Source: Bacillota bacterium (GTDB taxonomy: Bacteria; Bacillota; Clostridia; Acetivibrionales; Acetivibrionaceae). From it: 64,000 nucleotides of DNA. Where the stretch lies: the NCBI GenBank assembly GCA_023398495.1, contig JAEWSG010000183.1, forward strand, positions 1 to 64,000, written 5' to 3'. Below, piece by piece: positions 35,028 through 42,997 of the stretch. Positions within the stretch are counted from its first letter, which is position 1, and every line of letters starts with the position of its first letter. The translations under genes were made by a program, and so were the position numbers. The notes beneath the pieces were generated by a model that ran no database searches, was not told the origin of the DNA, and worked only from the letters and a program-made list of their open reading frames with translations.

Positions 35028-37244
35028 CTATCCTATTTTAGACAAATTGGCAAATGCGGCCATCAACCTTTTCATTCCTGCACCTTTGAAGTGTATCTCC
35101 AGCTTGAAGTCATCATTTTCCTTTTCAATCTTTGTAATGACCCCTACCCCGAATTTCTTATGCTCTACCTGATCTCCTACATTATAATTCGCAGAAGTTG
35201 TTTTGGGTTTGCTGACATCGGTGAACGTAGCTGTTCTAAAACTTCCTATTGAACTGTTCCCTGTGCCGCCAGTTCTCACTGCTTTATTTGCAGACACCCT
35301 GGTTGCTACAGGTTCCTTCTTTTCATTACCTTCCACCAATTCGGGAGGAATTTCCTTTAAAAATCTTGACGCCCTGTTATATGTAGTATTACCAAATAAA
35401 GTTCTGGTAAATGTATTTGTCAGATAGAGTTTTTGTTTTGCTCTGGTGATCCCGACGTAACATAGCCTGCGCTCTTCTTCAAGTTCATTTTCATCAGACA
35501 TCGAACGATAGCCAGGGAAGATTCCTTCCTCCATTCCAACCATAAATACAACCGGAAACTCCAATCCTTTTGCACTGTGAAGGGTCATAAGCACTACATA
35601 ATCGCCGTTTTCATCCATATTGTCAATATCTGCAACAAGAGAAACATTTGCAAGGAAATCTTCAAGGGTCTGTTCTTCATTTTTAGCTTCGAACTCAAGT
35701 GCAACCGAAACTAATTCCTTTATATTTTCAATTCTCGACTGAGCTTCAAGAGTATCTTCTTCCTCGTAACTTTTTTGTATGCCCGACTGCTCTATGACTT
35801 CCTGTATCAGCTCAGATACCTTCATAGTTTCCTTAAGTATCCGAAGCCTTGATATCATAGTCACAAAACCTTCAAGCTTTGAGGCTGCCCTCCCTAATTC
35901 AGGCACTTCCGATGCAGCGGATATTATTGAAAAAATGCTGACATCCCTACTGTTGGCATGCCTTTCTGCTGTCTCTATAGTTGTATTTCCAATGCCTCTC
36001 TTGGGCTCATTTATGCATCGCTTAAGACTTATGTTGTCTGCGGGGTTTTGTATCAGACGAAGGTATGCAAGAAGATCTTTTATTTCCTTTCTGTCGTAGA
36101 ACTTTAAGCCCCCAAAAATTTTATACGCAATTCCTTCCTTCATGAGCATTTCTTCCACTACACGGGACATTGCATTTATCCTGTAGAGTATGGCAAAATC
36201 CTTATACTGCATGTCCTTTGCAGAACTTAATTTTTTTATCTCATTAGCAATAAAATATGCTTCTTCATGCTCATTCGCACACTCGCTGTGGCGTATCCTG
36301 TCCCCACCTTTATTTTCGGTCCAAAGACTTTTGTTTTTTCTGCCACAGTTATTTTTAATAACGCAGTTTGCAGCATCAAGTATGGTCTGCGTTGACCTGT
36401 AATTCTGTTCAAGTTTAATAGTTACGCAGTCCTTGAATTCCTTTTCGAAGTCTAAAATATTGCGTATATTTGCACCTCTCCACCCATAAATGGACTGATC
36501 ATCATCCCCAACAACACACAGGTTCCTGCTTTTCTGAGAAAGCATGCTCACAAGGGAATACTGTGCTGTATTTGTATCCTGGTACTCATCAACAAGAACA
36601 TATTTGAATTTTCTCTGATAATACTCTAAAACTTCAGGATTATTGGAAAACAATTTTATAGTAAGCATGATAATGTCGTCAAAATCTACGGCATTATTTT
36701 GTTTGAGCTTCTTTTGGTATAGTTCATATATTTTTGCAACCTTGGCCATTCTATAATCCGAAGCGTACATTTTTTCATATGTAACAGGGTCAATGAGCTC
36801 ATCCTTTGCTTTTCCAATCATTTCAAGCATAGACTTTGGAGGAAAGTTTTTTTCATTTATATTTAATTCCTTCAAACAGTCCTTTACAACAGTCTGCTGG
36901 TCAGTGTAATCAAAAATTACAAAACTTCTATCATAGTCAATTTTTTGTATATCTCTTCTCAGTATCCTTACACACATGGAATGGAAAGTACTGACCCAAA
37001 TACTGTCACTGATATTTTCCACAAGCCTGTCAATTCTTTCCCTCATCTCTTTAGCTGCCTTATTGGTGAAGGTAATAGCCAAAATGCTTGCAGGATGCAC
37101 ACCTTTCTCCTTAATCAGATATGCAATTCTGTTGGTAAGAACCCTTGTCTTTCCGCTACCTGCACCAGCTAATATAAGCAGCGGTCCATCCACGTGCAAC
37201 ACCGCTTTCTTCTGTTCACTATTGAGCCCATTCAATAAATCCAT
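35028..37244 (-). CDS. pcrA: ATP-dependent DNA helicase PcrA (UvrD family)
   Basis: This 738-residue superfamily 1A 3'-5' helicase acts in repair and in clearing recombinase from DNA. Motifs in order: Q-motif GLNSEQKKAV, Walker A AGAGSGKT, Walker B VDEYQDTN, motif III GDDDQSIYGWRGA, motif V TLHSAKGLEFPVVF, motif VI YVGITRAKQKLYL. The C-terminal segment (VGDQVEHKKFGVGVITKIE) is the Tudor-like RNA-polymerase-binding domain of PcrA. Length is typical. The ribosome binding site is AGAGAGG. Confidence 0.96.
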   Translation of the reverse strand: MDLLNGLNSEQKKAVLHVDGPLLILAGAGSGKTRVLTNRIAYLIKEKGVHPASILAITFTNKAAKEMRERIDRLVENISDSIWVSTFHSMCVRILRRDIQKIDYDRSFVIFDYTDQQTVVKDCLKELNINEKNFPPKSMLEMIGKAKDELIDPVTYEKMYASDYRMAKVAKIYELYQKKLKQNNAVDFDDIIMLTIKLFSNNPEVLEYYQRKFKYVLVDEYQDTNTAQYSLVSMLSQKSRNLCVVGDDDQSIYGWRGANIRNILDFEKEFKDCVTIKLEQNYRSTQTILDAANCVIKNNCGRKNKSLWTENKGGDRIRHSECANEHEEAYFIANEIKKLSSAKDMQYKDFAILYRINAMSRVVEEMLMKEGIAYKIFGGLKFYDRKEIKDLLAYLRLIQNPADNISLKRCINEPKRGIGNTTIETAERHANSRDVSIFSIISAASEVPELGRAASKLEGFVTMISRLRILKETMKVSELIQEVIEQSGIQKSYEEEDTLEAQSRIENIKELVSVALEFEAKNEEQTLEDFLANVSLVADIDNMDENGDYVVLMTLHSAKGLEFPVVFMVGMEEGIFPGYRSMSDENELEEERRLCYVGITRAKQKLYLTNTFTRTLFGNTTYNRASRFLKEIPPELVEGNEKKEPVATRVSANKAVRTGGTGNSSIGSFRTATFTDVSKPKTTSANYNVGDQVEHKKFGVGVITKIEKENDDFKLEIHFKGAGMKRLMAAFANLSKIG

Positions 37245-37353
37245 AATACAAACCTCTCTTAAACTTTAGTTCATTTCCATATCACAGCAGAAGCTGCAGT
37301 CAAAGTAGTCCGTTCCATTGCAATAAACGTTGGAACTATATCCGTATGATGAT

Positions 37354-37393
37354 AATATTAAATGCCGGGAACCAAATCCCGGCATTTAATATT
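37354..37393 (-). terminator. hpf terminator
   Basis: A 17-bp perfect inverted repeat, AATATTAAATGCCGGGA and its complement with a 6-base loop, lies 45 bp beyond the hpf stop. Confidence 0.85.
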
Positions 37394-37438
37394 ATAGTCA
37401 AATTCAAAACATATTACAAATATATATTTAATTTCTTA

Positions 37439-37969
37439 TTAAATATCCGGCTCAATCAAACCATAATTACCATCTTTCCTGCGGTAAACTACATTTGACT
37501 CCATTGTGTCGGCATTTGAAAACATGAAAAACTCATGTCCTAACATATTCATTTGCAAAATAGCTTCCTCTATTGTCATAGGCTTTATTGAAAACTTCTT
37601 GGAACGTACAACTTTAAAGTCACCTGCTTCGTCTTCATGATCTTCAAAATCAACATTTTCAAAACTCAATCCACTTCCATGGTATTTCTTTGTAATCTTG
37701 GTTTTGTTTCTTCTTATCTGACCTTCGAGACTATCAACCACCTTGTCAATCGAAGCATACATATCTTCGTTTTCCTCTTGTGCTCTGAGAAGACCGCCCT
37801 TAAAAGGTATTGTCACTTCAACAATCTGTCTGTTCTTCTGAACACTCATAGTTATGTGAGCTTCAGTGTCGCTCTGAAAAAACTTTCCAATCCTTCCAAC
37901 CTTTTTGATTGCTTTTTCCTTCAATGCTTCAGTCACTTCAATGTTTTTTCCTGCAATAATGAATTTCAT
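37439..37969 (-). CDS. hpf: Long-form ribosome hibernation promoting factor
   Basis: This 176-residue protein has an N-terminal HPF/YfiA domain (about 1-95; IIAGKNIEVTEALKEKA, then VEVTIPFKGGLLRAQE) and a C-terminal dimerisation domain (about 118-176; SIKPMTIEEAILQMNMLGHEFF). Long HPF joins two 70S ribosomes into 100S dimers in stationary phase. The start is put at the ATG for MKFIIAG; an in-frame GTG three codons earlier is possible. The upstream intergenic region is unusually long and carries DnaA-box-like sequences. Confidence 0.96.
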   Translation of the reverse strand: MKFIIAGKNIEVTEALKEKAIKKVGRIGKFFQSDTEAHITMSVQKNRQIVEVTIPFKGGLLRAQEENEDMYASIDKVVDSLEGQIRRNKTKITKKYHGSGLSFENVDFEDHEDEAGDFKVVRSKKFSIKPMTIEEAILQMNMLGHEFFMFSNADTMESNVVYRRKDGNYGLIEPDI

Positions 37970-38244
37970 ATAAGCCACAGCCCCTTTCTGTCTATGACAA
38001 GCAGGTTGAGTTTAGCCCCATACAGCTTGTCTTAAAAAATTACTATAATACTTTTACCTTTAATTATATTGAACTTACACAAATAAACTAAGATAAATTT
38101 ACACCTCCATAGTTTTATACTTTCCGAACCGGTTGATGCAATAAATAAAATTAAATGGGTAAAAGTATTTGTAACAATATTAATTCGACGCCTAGCTGTC
38201 AAATCCTTCTTTATTTTTTGCTAATGTTAAATTTAAGTAAATCT

Positions 38245-38362
38245 TTTTCCACACATTTCCCACATTTCTCTCACAAAACATCTGTTTTGTGCATATAAAT
38301 CCTGTGGATAATGTGGACAATTCTGTGAATAACTTATTTAAGCTTGTTTCACATGTGGATAA
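38245..38362. other. Cluster of DnaA-box-like sequences
   Basis: Two perfect TGTGGATAA boxes (38303-38311 and 38354-38362), two one-mismatch boxes (38312-38320 TGTGGACAA, directly abutting the first, and 38324-38332 TGTGAATAA) and, in the opposite orientation, a one-mismatch (38245-38253 TTTTCCACA) and a two-mismatch box (38256-38264) lie within 118 bp. AT-rich DNA follows (38371-38490). No dnaA, dnaN or other origin gene is nearby and gene direction does not switch here. Confidence 0.6.
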
Positions 38363-38554
38363 CTCTGTGTTTTTTAATAAAACTTTCTTTGTCTTATGTA
38401 TACCAACATTTTTCAGTTTATAAACATGTATAAAAAATATATTAACCGGAAATACTTAGTATAATATGGTTTTATAAACCTATATTTCCAATTTTATTTA
38501 GCTCCACCAAAATATCCATTCCTTTTTTGTATATATTTTACTTTATGTTAATTC

Positions 38555-38656
38555 ATATATTGAACGCGATAAAGATTTTTCATCGCGCTTCAATTTCCTT
38601 GATTTGTTATCGTGAAAATTCAATTTGTCCATATAAAATCATTTTCACGATTCATA
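38555..38656 (+). repeat. Intergenic repeat family R5, copy A
   Basis: This segment has two hairpins, GCGATAAAGATTTTTCATCGC and ATCGTGAAAAT...ATTTTCACGAT. It matches 44486-44589 along its whole length (shared TTGARCGCGATAAAGATTTT, CTTCAATTTCCTT and AATCATTTT). It is in the 840-bp gap between hpf and glnB. Confidence 0.7.
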
Positions 38657-38798
38657 TTTTAAATTTTTTTATATTTTTTTCAAAAAACACTAAAGTGTTT
38701 TAAATTTCCTTTCGATATAATAACCGAACAATTTAAAATTACTCCCCTAATATCCCGTTACATTCACCCGTCTAAAATGGAATGTCACGGGGCTTTTT

Positions 38799-38829
38799 TT
38801 GTGCAAAAGCAGCCATTTATATGGCTGCT
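38799..38829 (-). terminator. glnB terminator overlapping the stop codon
   Basis: The perfect repeat AGCAGCCAT / ATGGCTGCT (38808-38816 and 38821-38829) is followed on the minus strand by TTTTGC. The glnB stop codon lies in the loop. Confidence 0.65.
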
Positions 38830-39158
38830 TCTCCTTCTTCTCCTGTACGTATCCTTATAACCTTTTCCACATCATATACAAATATTTTACCCTCACCCTT
38901 ATCTCCGCCAGTTCTCGCACTTGAAATAATAATCTTTAAAATCCTGTCTAAATCGCTATCCTTTACTACTATATCAACAGAAATCTTGGGCAAGAGATCC
39001 AACTCAAACTTTTCGCCTCTCCATATTTGCTTAATACCACCTTGTTGTCCATGGCCCTCTATCTCTGTCACCATAATTCCATTACAATTTGCCTTTTTGA
39101 GTTCATCTTTGACTTTATCAAGAACCTCAGGTTTTATAACTGCTTTAATATGCTTCAT
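38817..39158 (-). CDS. glnB: P-II family nitrogen regulator
   Basis: This 113-residue P-II protein senses ATP/ADP and 2-oxoglutarate and binds partners such as Amt. The C-terminal signature GEGKIFVYDVEKVIRIRTGE is intact. In the T-loop (WRGEKFELDLLPK) residue 51 is Phe instead of the Tyr uridylylated in enterobacterial GlnB, so uridylylation at that site is impossible. It overlaps the amt stop by 14 bp, the usual amt-glnK pairing, and would regulate the transporter directly. Confidence 0.92.
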   Translation of the reverse strand: MKHIKAVIKPEVLDKVKDELKKANCNGIMVTEIEGHGQQGGIKQIWRGEKFELDLLPKISVDIVVKDSDLDRILKIIISSARTGGDKGEGKIFVYDVEKVIRIRTGEEGEAAI

Positions 39159-40485
39159 TCACGACACCCCCTTTAACTGTTTTGGTCTCCTCGGAAAACT
39201 GACTTGCAATTGCAGCATATCCGGGTTTACGGGATAGAAATTCAGGATAAGCAGTATTTCCATGTTCTCCAATGTCAAGACCTATAATCTCTTCTTCCAG
39301 TGTAACCCTTACGCCAAGAGTCTTTTTAATTGCAAACCATATTATAAGTGATGTAGGTAATACAAATGCTGCAACTGCAAATACACCAATTAATTGAGCG
39401 ATCAGGAGCGAACCTCCTCCTCCCATAAATAATCCACTGGCTTTGGAAATAGTGGTCACACCCTCTTTTGCAAACAGTCCCACGCAAATTGTACCAAATA
39501 TACCATTAACAAGATGAACAGAAGTAGCACCTACAGGATCATCAAGTTTTAGTTTATCAAACATCAGTACTGCAAATACTACGATAATACCCGATATTGA
39601 ACCCATTATCAAAGCACTTGTAACACTTACATAAGCACATCCAGCAGTAATTCCAACCAAGCCTGCCAGACAACCGTTTATGGTCATTCCAAGATCCGGC
39701 TTGCCCAGAAATACCCATGAAAAAAGAGTAGAAGTTATAATTGCGGCAATGGCAGATGTGTTTGTAGTCATAAAAATATATGCTACATCCCCGGGATTTG
39801 CCATAGACATGGTGGACCCTGGATTAAATCCAAACCAACCGAGCCACAATACAAATAATCCTATAGTAGCTAATGACATGTTGTGTCCTGGAATGGGATT
39901 AATTTTGCCGCTTTTGTCATACTTACCAAACCTGGGACCTAACACAATAATTCCGGCAAGAGCTGCCCAACCTCCAACAGAGTGAACAACTGTAGACCCA
40001 GCAAAGTCAAGGAAGCCTAAGCCGGATAAAAATCCGCCTCCCCATATCCAATGCCCAACAATTGGGTATATACCTATTGTAAGGATGAAAGAAAACACTA
40101 TAAACGAAAGATACTTAACCCGTTCTGCTACAGCACCCGACACAATAGTTGCCGCCGTACCGCAGAAAACCAATTGAAAGATAAATTTTGCCCAGAAAGG
40201 AACGTTGGCACTTAATGTGTACAAACTTTCATCAATATTACCCAGAATAAACAACCCTTTTGTTCCTACAAACGGATTGTCTCCACCAAACATAAGCCCC
40301 CAGCCTAACAAAAGAAAACCTAAAGAGGAAACTGCAAATACAATAAAGTTTTTAGACAATATGTTAACGCAGTTTTTAGTTCTCGCAAACCCAGCCTCTA
40401 CTGCTGCAAAACCAAGGTTCATAAAAAACACAAGCATTGCTGCAAGAAGCACCCACAATGTATCAATAGCCATTCCAAAATCCAT
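39145..40485 (-). CDS. amt: Ammonium transporter, Amt family
   Basis: This 446-residue channel has eleven predicted membrane helices. Conserved elements include the FxxxE/AAxx start region (DTLWVLLAAMLVFFMNLGFAAVEAG), the pore residues DFAGSTVVHSVGGWAAL with the first pore His, and the second pore His in GATSVHLVNGIFGT. A hydrophilic C-terminal tail follows, the site where P-II proteins interact. The start is placed at MDFGMAID behind AAGGAGGG. A terminator with two tandem hairpins lies in its leader. Confidence 0.93.
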   Translation of the reverse strand: MDFGMAIDTLWVLLAAMLVFFMNLGFAAVEAGFARTKNCVNILSKNFIVFAVSSLGFLLLGWGLMFGGDNPFVGTKGLFILGNIDESLYTLSANVPFWAKFIFQLVFCGTAATIVSGAVAERVKYLSFIVFSFILTIGIYPIVGHWIWGGGFLSGLGFLDFAGSTVVHSVGGWAALAGIIVLGPRFGKYDKSGKINPIPGHNMSLATIGLFVLWLGWFGFNPGSTMSMANPGDVAYIFMTTNTSAIAAIITSTLFSWVFLGKPDLGMTINGCLAGLVGITAGCAYVSVTSALIMGSISGIIVVFAVLMFDKLKLDDPVGATSVHLVNGIFGTICVGLFAKEGVTTISKASGLFMGGGGSLLIAQLIGVFAVAAFVLPTSLIIWFAIKKTLGVRVTLEEEIIGLDIGEHGNTAYPEFLSRKPGYAAIASQFSEETKTVKGGVVNEAY

Positions 40486-40508
40486 AAAAAAACCCTCCTT
40501 AATAAAAT

Positions 40509-40545
40509 ATGGCGTTTTGCACTCATAATGAGTGCAAAACGCCAT
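40509..40545 (-). terminator. Leader terminator upstream of amt
   Basis: A 15-bp perfect stem, TGGCGTTTTGCACTC and its complement around a 5-base centre, is followed by ATATTTTATT on the minus strand and lies only 23 bp before the amt start, between the ANTAR gene and amt. Its 5' arm overlaps the second of two loop-matched hairpins. Confidence 0.75.
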
Positions 40546-40569
40546 CGTTAACCAACCTGCCATCAGGTT
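40538..40569 (-). promoter_or_regulatory. Tandem hairpins with identical GAUGGC loops in the amt leader
   Basis: On the minus strand AACCUGAUGGCAGGUU (40554-40569) and AACGAUGGCGUU (40538-40549) each form a short hairpin. If the closing G-C is left open, both show the loop GAUGGC. The second shares its 3' side with the 5' arm of the amt terminator, so the two are mutually exclusive. This is the layout of ANTAR-responsive leaders, but position 1 of the loop is G rather than A. Confidence 0.45.
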
Positions 40570-40600
40570 ATTTAAAATATTATCATTAATTTATATAGAT

Positions 40601-41185
40601 TTAATTACCTTTTAAATTGTACGTAAGATTAATTGCTTTAGCTATTTCCTTCATTTTTATTCCACGGTTCATACTCTGTTTCTGAATCATTTTGAATGCC
40701 TGCTCTTCACTCAGGTTCAACTGCTTCATCAAAAAACCTTTTGCCTGCTCGATTTCTTTTCTTGAATCCAAAGTATCCTTAAGCTCCTCAATTTCCTTTT
40801 CCAACAGCATTACCTTTTTCCTGTTTTTCACAACAAGGTCTACTGTACTTAAAAAGCTTTCCTTGTGAAGAGGCTTGGCAACTATTACAAAATCATAGTC
40901 AGCTTTTAAATACTCAATTGTATCTTTTTGTTCGCCACTTGCTATGAGAATAACGTCACACAATTTATCTTCAAAAGCAATCTTCGCTACATTAATGCTA
41001 TTTTGAGGCGATAAATCATATTCCATAACAGCAAGGTCCGGTCTTAAACTAATCAGTTTCCTTAGAGCATCATTTGCATTATTAGCCTGTTCTACCACCT
41101 GGTACCCACTTCCAGTCAACACAGCTTTCATCTTATTAGTTAAAGCTTCATTATTCATAGCTACCAGTATCCTTGCCGATTCCAT
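40601..41185 (-). CDS. ANTAR-domain RNA-binding antiterminator with a degenerate receiver domain
   Basis: This 194-residue protein has a receiver-like domain (about 4-120), a coiled coil (about 120-140) and a C-terminal ANTAR domain (about 137-192; EIEQAKGFLMKQLNLSEEQA, KMKEIAKAI). ANTAR proteins bind paired hairpin RNA and prevent transcription termination. The receiver lacks its acidic pair (MNNE in place of the usual DDE) and the phosphoacceptor Asp is Glu55 (LAVMEYDLS), so control by phosphorylation is unlikely. It lies between glnA and amt, both of which have leader terminators, so it probably regulates them and, by read-through from glnA, itself. Confidence 0.92.
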   Translation of the reverse strand: MESARILVAMNNEALTNKMKAVLTGSGYQVVEQANNANDALRKLISLRPDLAVMEYDLSPQNSINVAKIAFEDKLCDVILIASGEQKDTIEYLKADYDFVIVAKPLHKESFLSTVDLVVKNRKKVMLLEKEIEELKDTLDSRKEIEQAKGFLMKQLNLSEEQAFKMIQKQSMNRGIKMKEIAKAINLTYNLKGN

Positions 41186-41244
41186 AACTGCACCTCCTAT
41201 GCAGCAAAATTACATAAAACAGTTAAAACCACATCGATATTATC

Positions 41245-42579
41245 TTAATATTTGGTTAAATACTGATCAACTTCCCATTTGCTGACTTTAGTCCTATAAT
41301 CGTCCCATTCCTCATATTTAGCTTCAATATATTTTTCAAAAATGTGACTTCCCAAAACCTGTTTTACCAATTCACTTTTCTTCATTTCTTCAATTGCTTC
41401 TTTCAAACTTCCAGGTAGTGACTCTATTCCTTCTGCAAGCCTTTGCTCCTCTGTCATCTCAAATATATTCTTATCGGTTGAAGGAGGTGGCTGGATTTTA
41501 TTCTCAATTCCATCAAGTCCGGCTGTTAATACTGCTGCAATTGCAAGATATGGGTTACAGGCTGGATCAGGACACCTGAGTTCAACCCTTGTAGCCAAAC
41601 CTCTTGCCGCAGGTATTCTTATCAATGGACTGCGGTTTCTTGCTGACCATGCAAGATATACAGGTGCTTCATAACCAGGCACCAAACGTTTGTATGAATT
41701 TACAAGCGGATTGGTTATTGCAGCTATGGACTTCATATTTTTGAGGATACCGCCAATAAACCAATAGGCTTCCTGACTCAATTGTAAAGGATCTTTCTCA
41801 TCATAGAAAACATTATTACCATCTTTAAACAGCGAAGCGTTAGTGTGCATACCTGAACCGTTTATTCCAAAAACCGGCTTTGGCATAAAAGTTGCATGTA
41901 AACCATTTCTCTGAGCAATAGTTTTTACAACCATCTTGAAAGTCATTATATTGTCGGCAGTAGAAAGAGCATCGCCATATTTAAAATCAATTTCATGCTG
42001 GCCCGGGGCAACTTCATGATGTGATGCTTCAATTTCAAATCCCATCTCATCGAGAACAAGACACATATCTCTTCTTGCATTTTCTCCCAAATCCACTGGT
42101 CCTAAGTCAAAATAGCCTGCATTGTCATGAGTAACTGTAGTAGGTTTTCCTTCACCATCTGTTAGGAAGAGAAAAAATTCGCATTCCGGTCCAACATTAA
42201 ATATATCGTACCCCATATCATTAGCTTTTTTCAGTGCCCTTTTGAGAACAAATCTCGGATCACCTTCAAATGGTGTTCCATCCGGATTATAGACATCGCA
42301 TATAATCCTTGCCACTTTGCCAGCCTGTGGTCTCCACGGAATAATAACAAAAGTGTCAGGATCCGGTCTCAAATACATATCTGATTCCTCTATTCTCACA
42401 AACCCTTCAATGGATGAACCATCAAACATGCACTTATTGTCAAGAGCTTTTTCAAGCTGTTCAACTGTTATAGCAAGATTTTTCATCATTCCGAAAATGT
42501 CGGTAAACTGAAGACGAATAAACTTTACATCCTGTTCTTTAACAATTCTTAAAATATCTTCTTTACTATACTTTGACAT
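41245..42579 (-). CDS. glnA: Glutamine synthetase, type I
   Basis: This 444-residue enzyme makes glutamine from glutamate and ammonia. Conserved segments are FTDIFGMMKN near the start, MFDGSSIEGFVRIEESDM, the metal-binding NVGPECEFFLF and HHEVAPGQHEIDF, and NPYLAIAAVLTAGLDGI. Length fits the GSI-alpha group, which is not adenylylated. The start is put at MSKYSKEDIL behind GAGAGGAG. A 300-nt leader with an internal terminator and an ANTAR-type hairpin precedes it. It is the first gene of glnA-ANTAR-amt-glnB. Confidence 0.97.
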   Translation of the reverse strand: MSKYSKEDILRIVKEQDVKFIRLQFTDIFGMMKNLAITVEQLEKALDNKCMFDGSSIEGFVRIEESDMYLRPDPDTFVIIPWRPQAGKVARIICDVYNPDGTPFEGDPRFVLKRALKKANDMGYDIFNVGPECEFFLFLTDGEGKPTTVTHDNAGYFDLGPVDLGENARRDMCLVLDEMGFEIEASHHEVAPGQHEIDFKYGDALSTADNIMTFKMVVKTIAQRNGLHATFMPKPVFGINGSGMHTNASLFKDGNNVFYDEKDPLQLSQEAYWFIGGILKNMKSIAAITNPLVNSYKRLVPGYEAPVYLAWSARNRSPLIRIPAARGLATRVELRCPDPACNPYLAIAAVLTAGLDGIENKIQPPPSTDKNIFEMTEEQRLAEGIESLPGSLKEAIEEMKKSELVKQVLGSHIFEKYIEAKYEEWDDYRTKVSKWEVDQYLTKY

Positions 42580-42764
42580 AATATTTTCTCCTCTCACTCT
42601 GAATAGATTTTGACCTTATTATTGTACATTAAAACAATTGATTTAATTTTTACTTACAGAATTTTGAGTCTACCAATTTCACCAAAAACCTTTGTACATA
42701 ATATGAAATATTTATCATTTTAACTTGCATATTTACTAATATGTGCTCCCGTTAAAATTGTAAT

Positions 42765-42812
42765 AAAAAAGACGCACACAGAAGAACCATTTCACTCTTC
42801 ATTGAGTACGTC
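42765..42812 (-). terminator. Leader terminator upstream of glnA
   Basis: On the minus strand GACGUAC (42806-42812) pairs with GUGCGUC (42771-42777) with one wobble, with an inner GAAGA/UCUUC pair, followed by a run of six T (42765-42770). It lies 186 bp before the glnA start, inside the leader. Confidence 0.7.
42794..42807 (-). promoter_or_regulatory. ANTAR-type hexaloop hairpin in the glnA leader
   Basis: The minus strand reads ACUC-AAUGAA-GAGU. The hexaloop has A at position 1 and G at position 4, the published rule for ANTAR RNA targets. It uses bases of the leader terminator, so formation of one excludes the other. A convincing partner hairpin was not found; a candidate loop AAAGGA (A1, G4) lies just upstream but has a poor stem. 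Confidence 0.55.
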
Positions 42813-42888
42813 CGATTATCCTTTAGTATCTTGTGCAAAAGCACCAAGACAAGCAAACTTTCATTTCAGGAACTTACCTGATGTTTTG

Positions 42889-42918
42889 ATTATAACATAT
42901 AACTAAATGTAATTTCAA
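42889..42918 (-). promoter_or_regulatory. Promoter of the glnA leader transcript
   Basis: On the minus strand a -35 TTGAAA (42913-42918) and a -10 TATAAT (42889-42894) are separated by 18 bp, giving a leader of about 300 nt. Confidence 0.65.
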
Positions 42919-42997
42919 TAGCTTTTTATAATTTTTTGAGTTTTTTGCAATTTTGCAATTCCAATCTTGCATTTTGCTACAAATCACAAAAGCAATG

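Noticed and set aside
38245..38490. Chromosomal origin of replication
   Set aside because: DnaA boxes and AT-rich DNA fit, but there is no dnaA, dnaN, rpmH or gyr gene nearby and genes on both sides run in the same direction, so I keep only a DnaA-box cluster.
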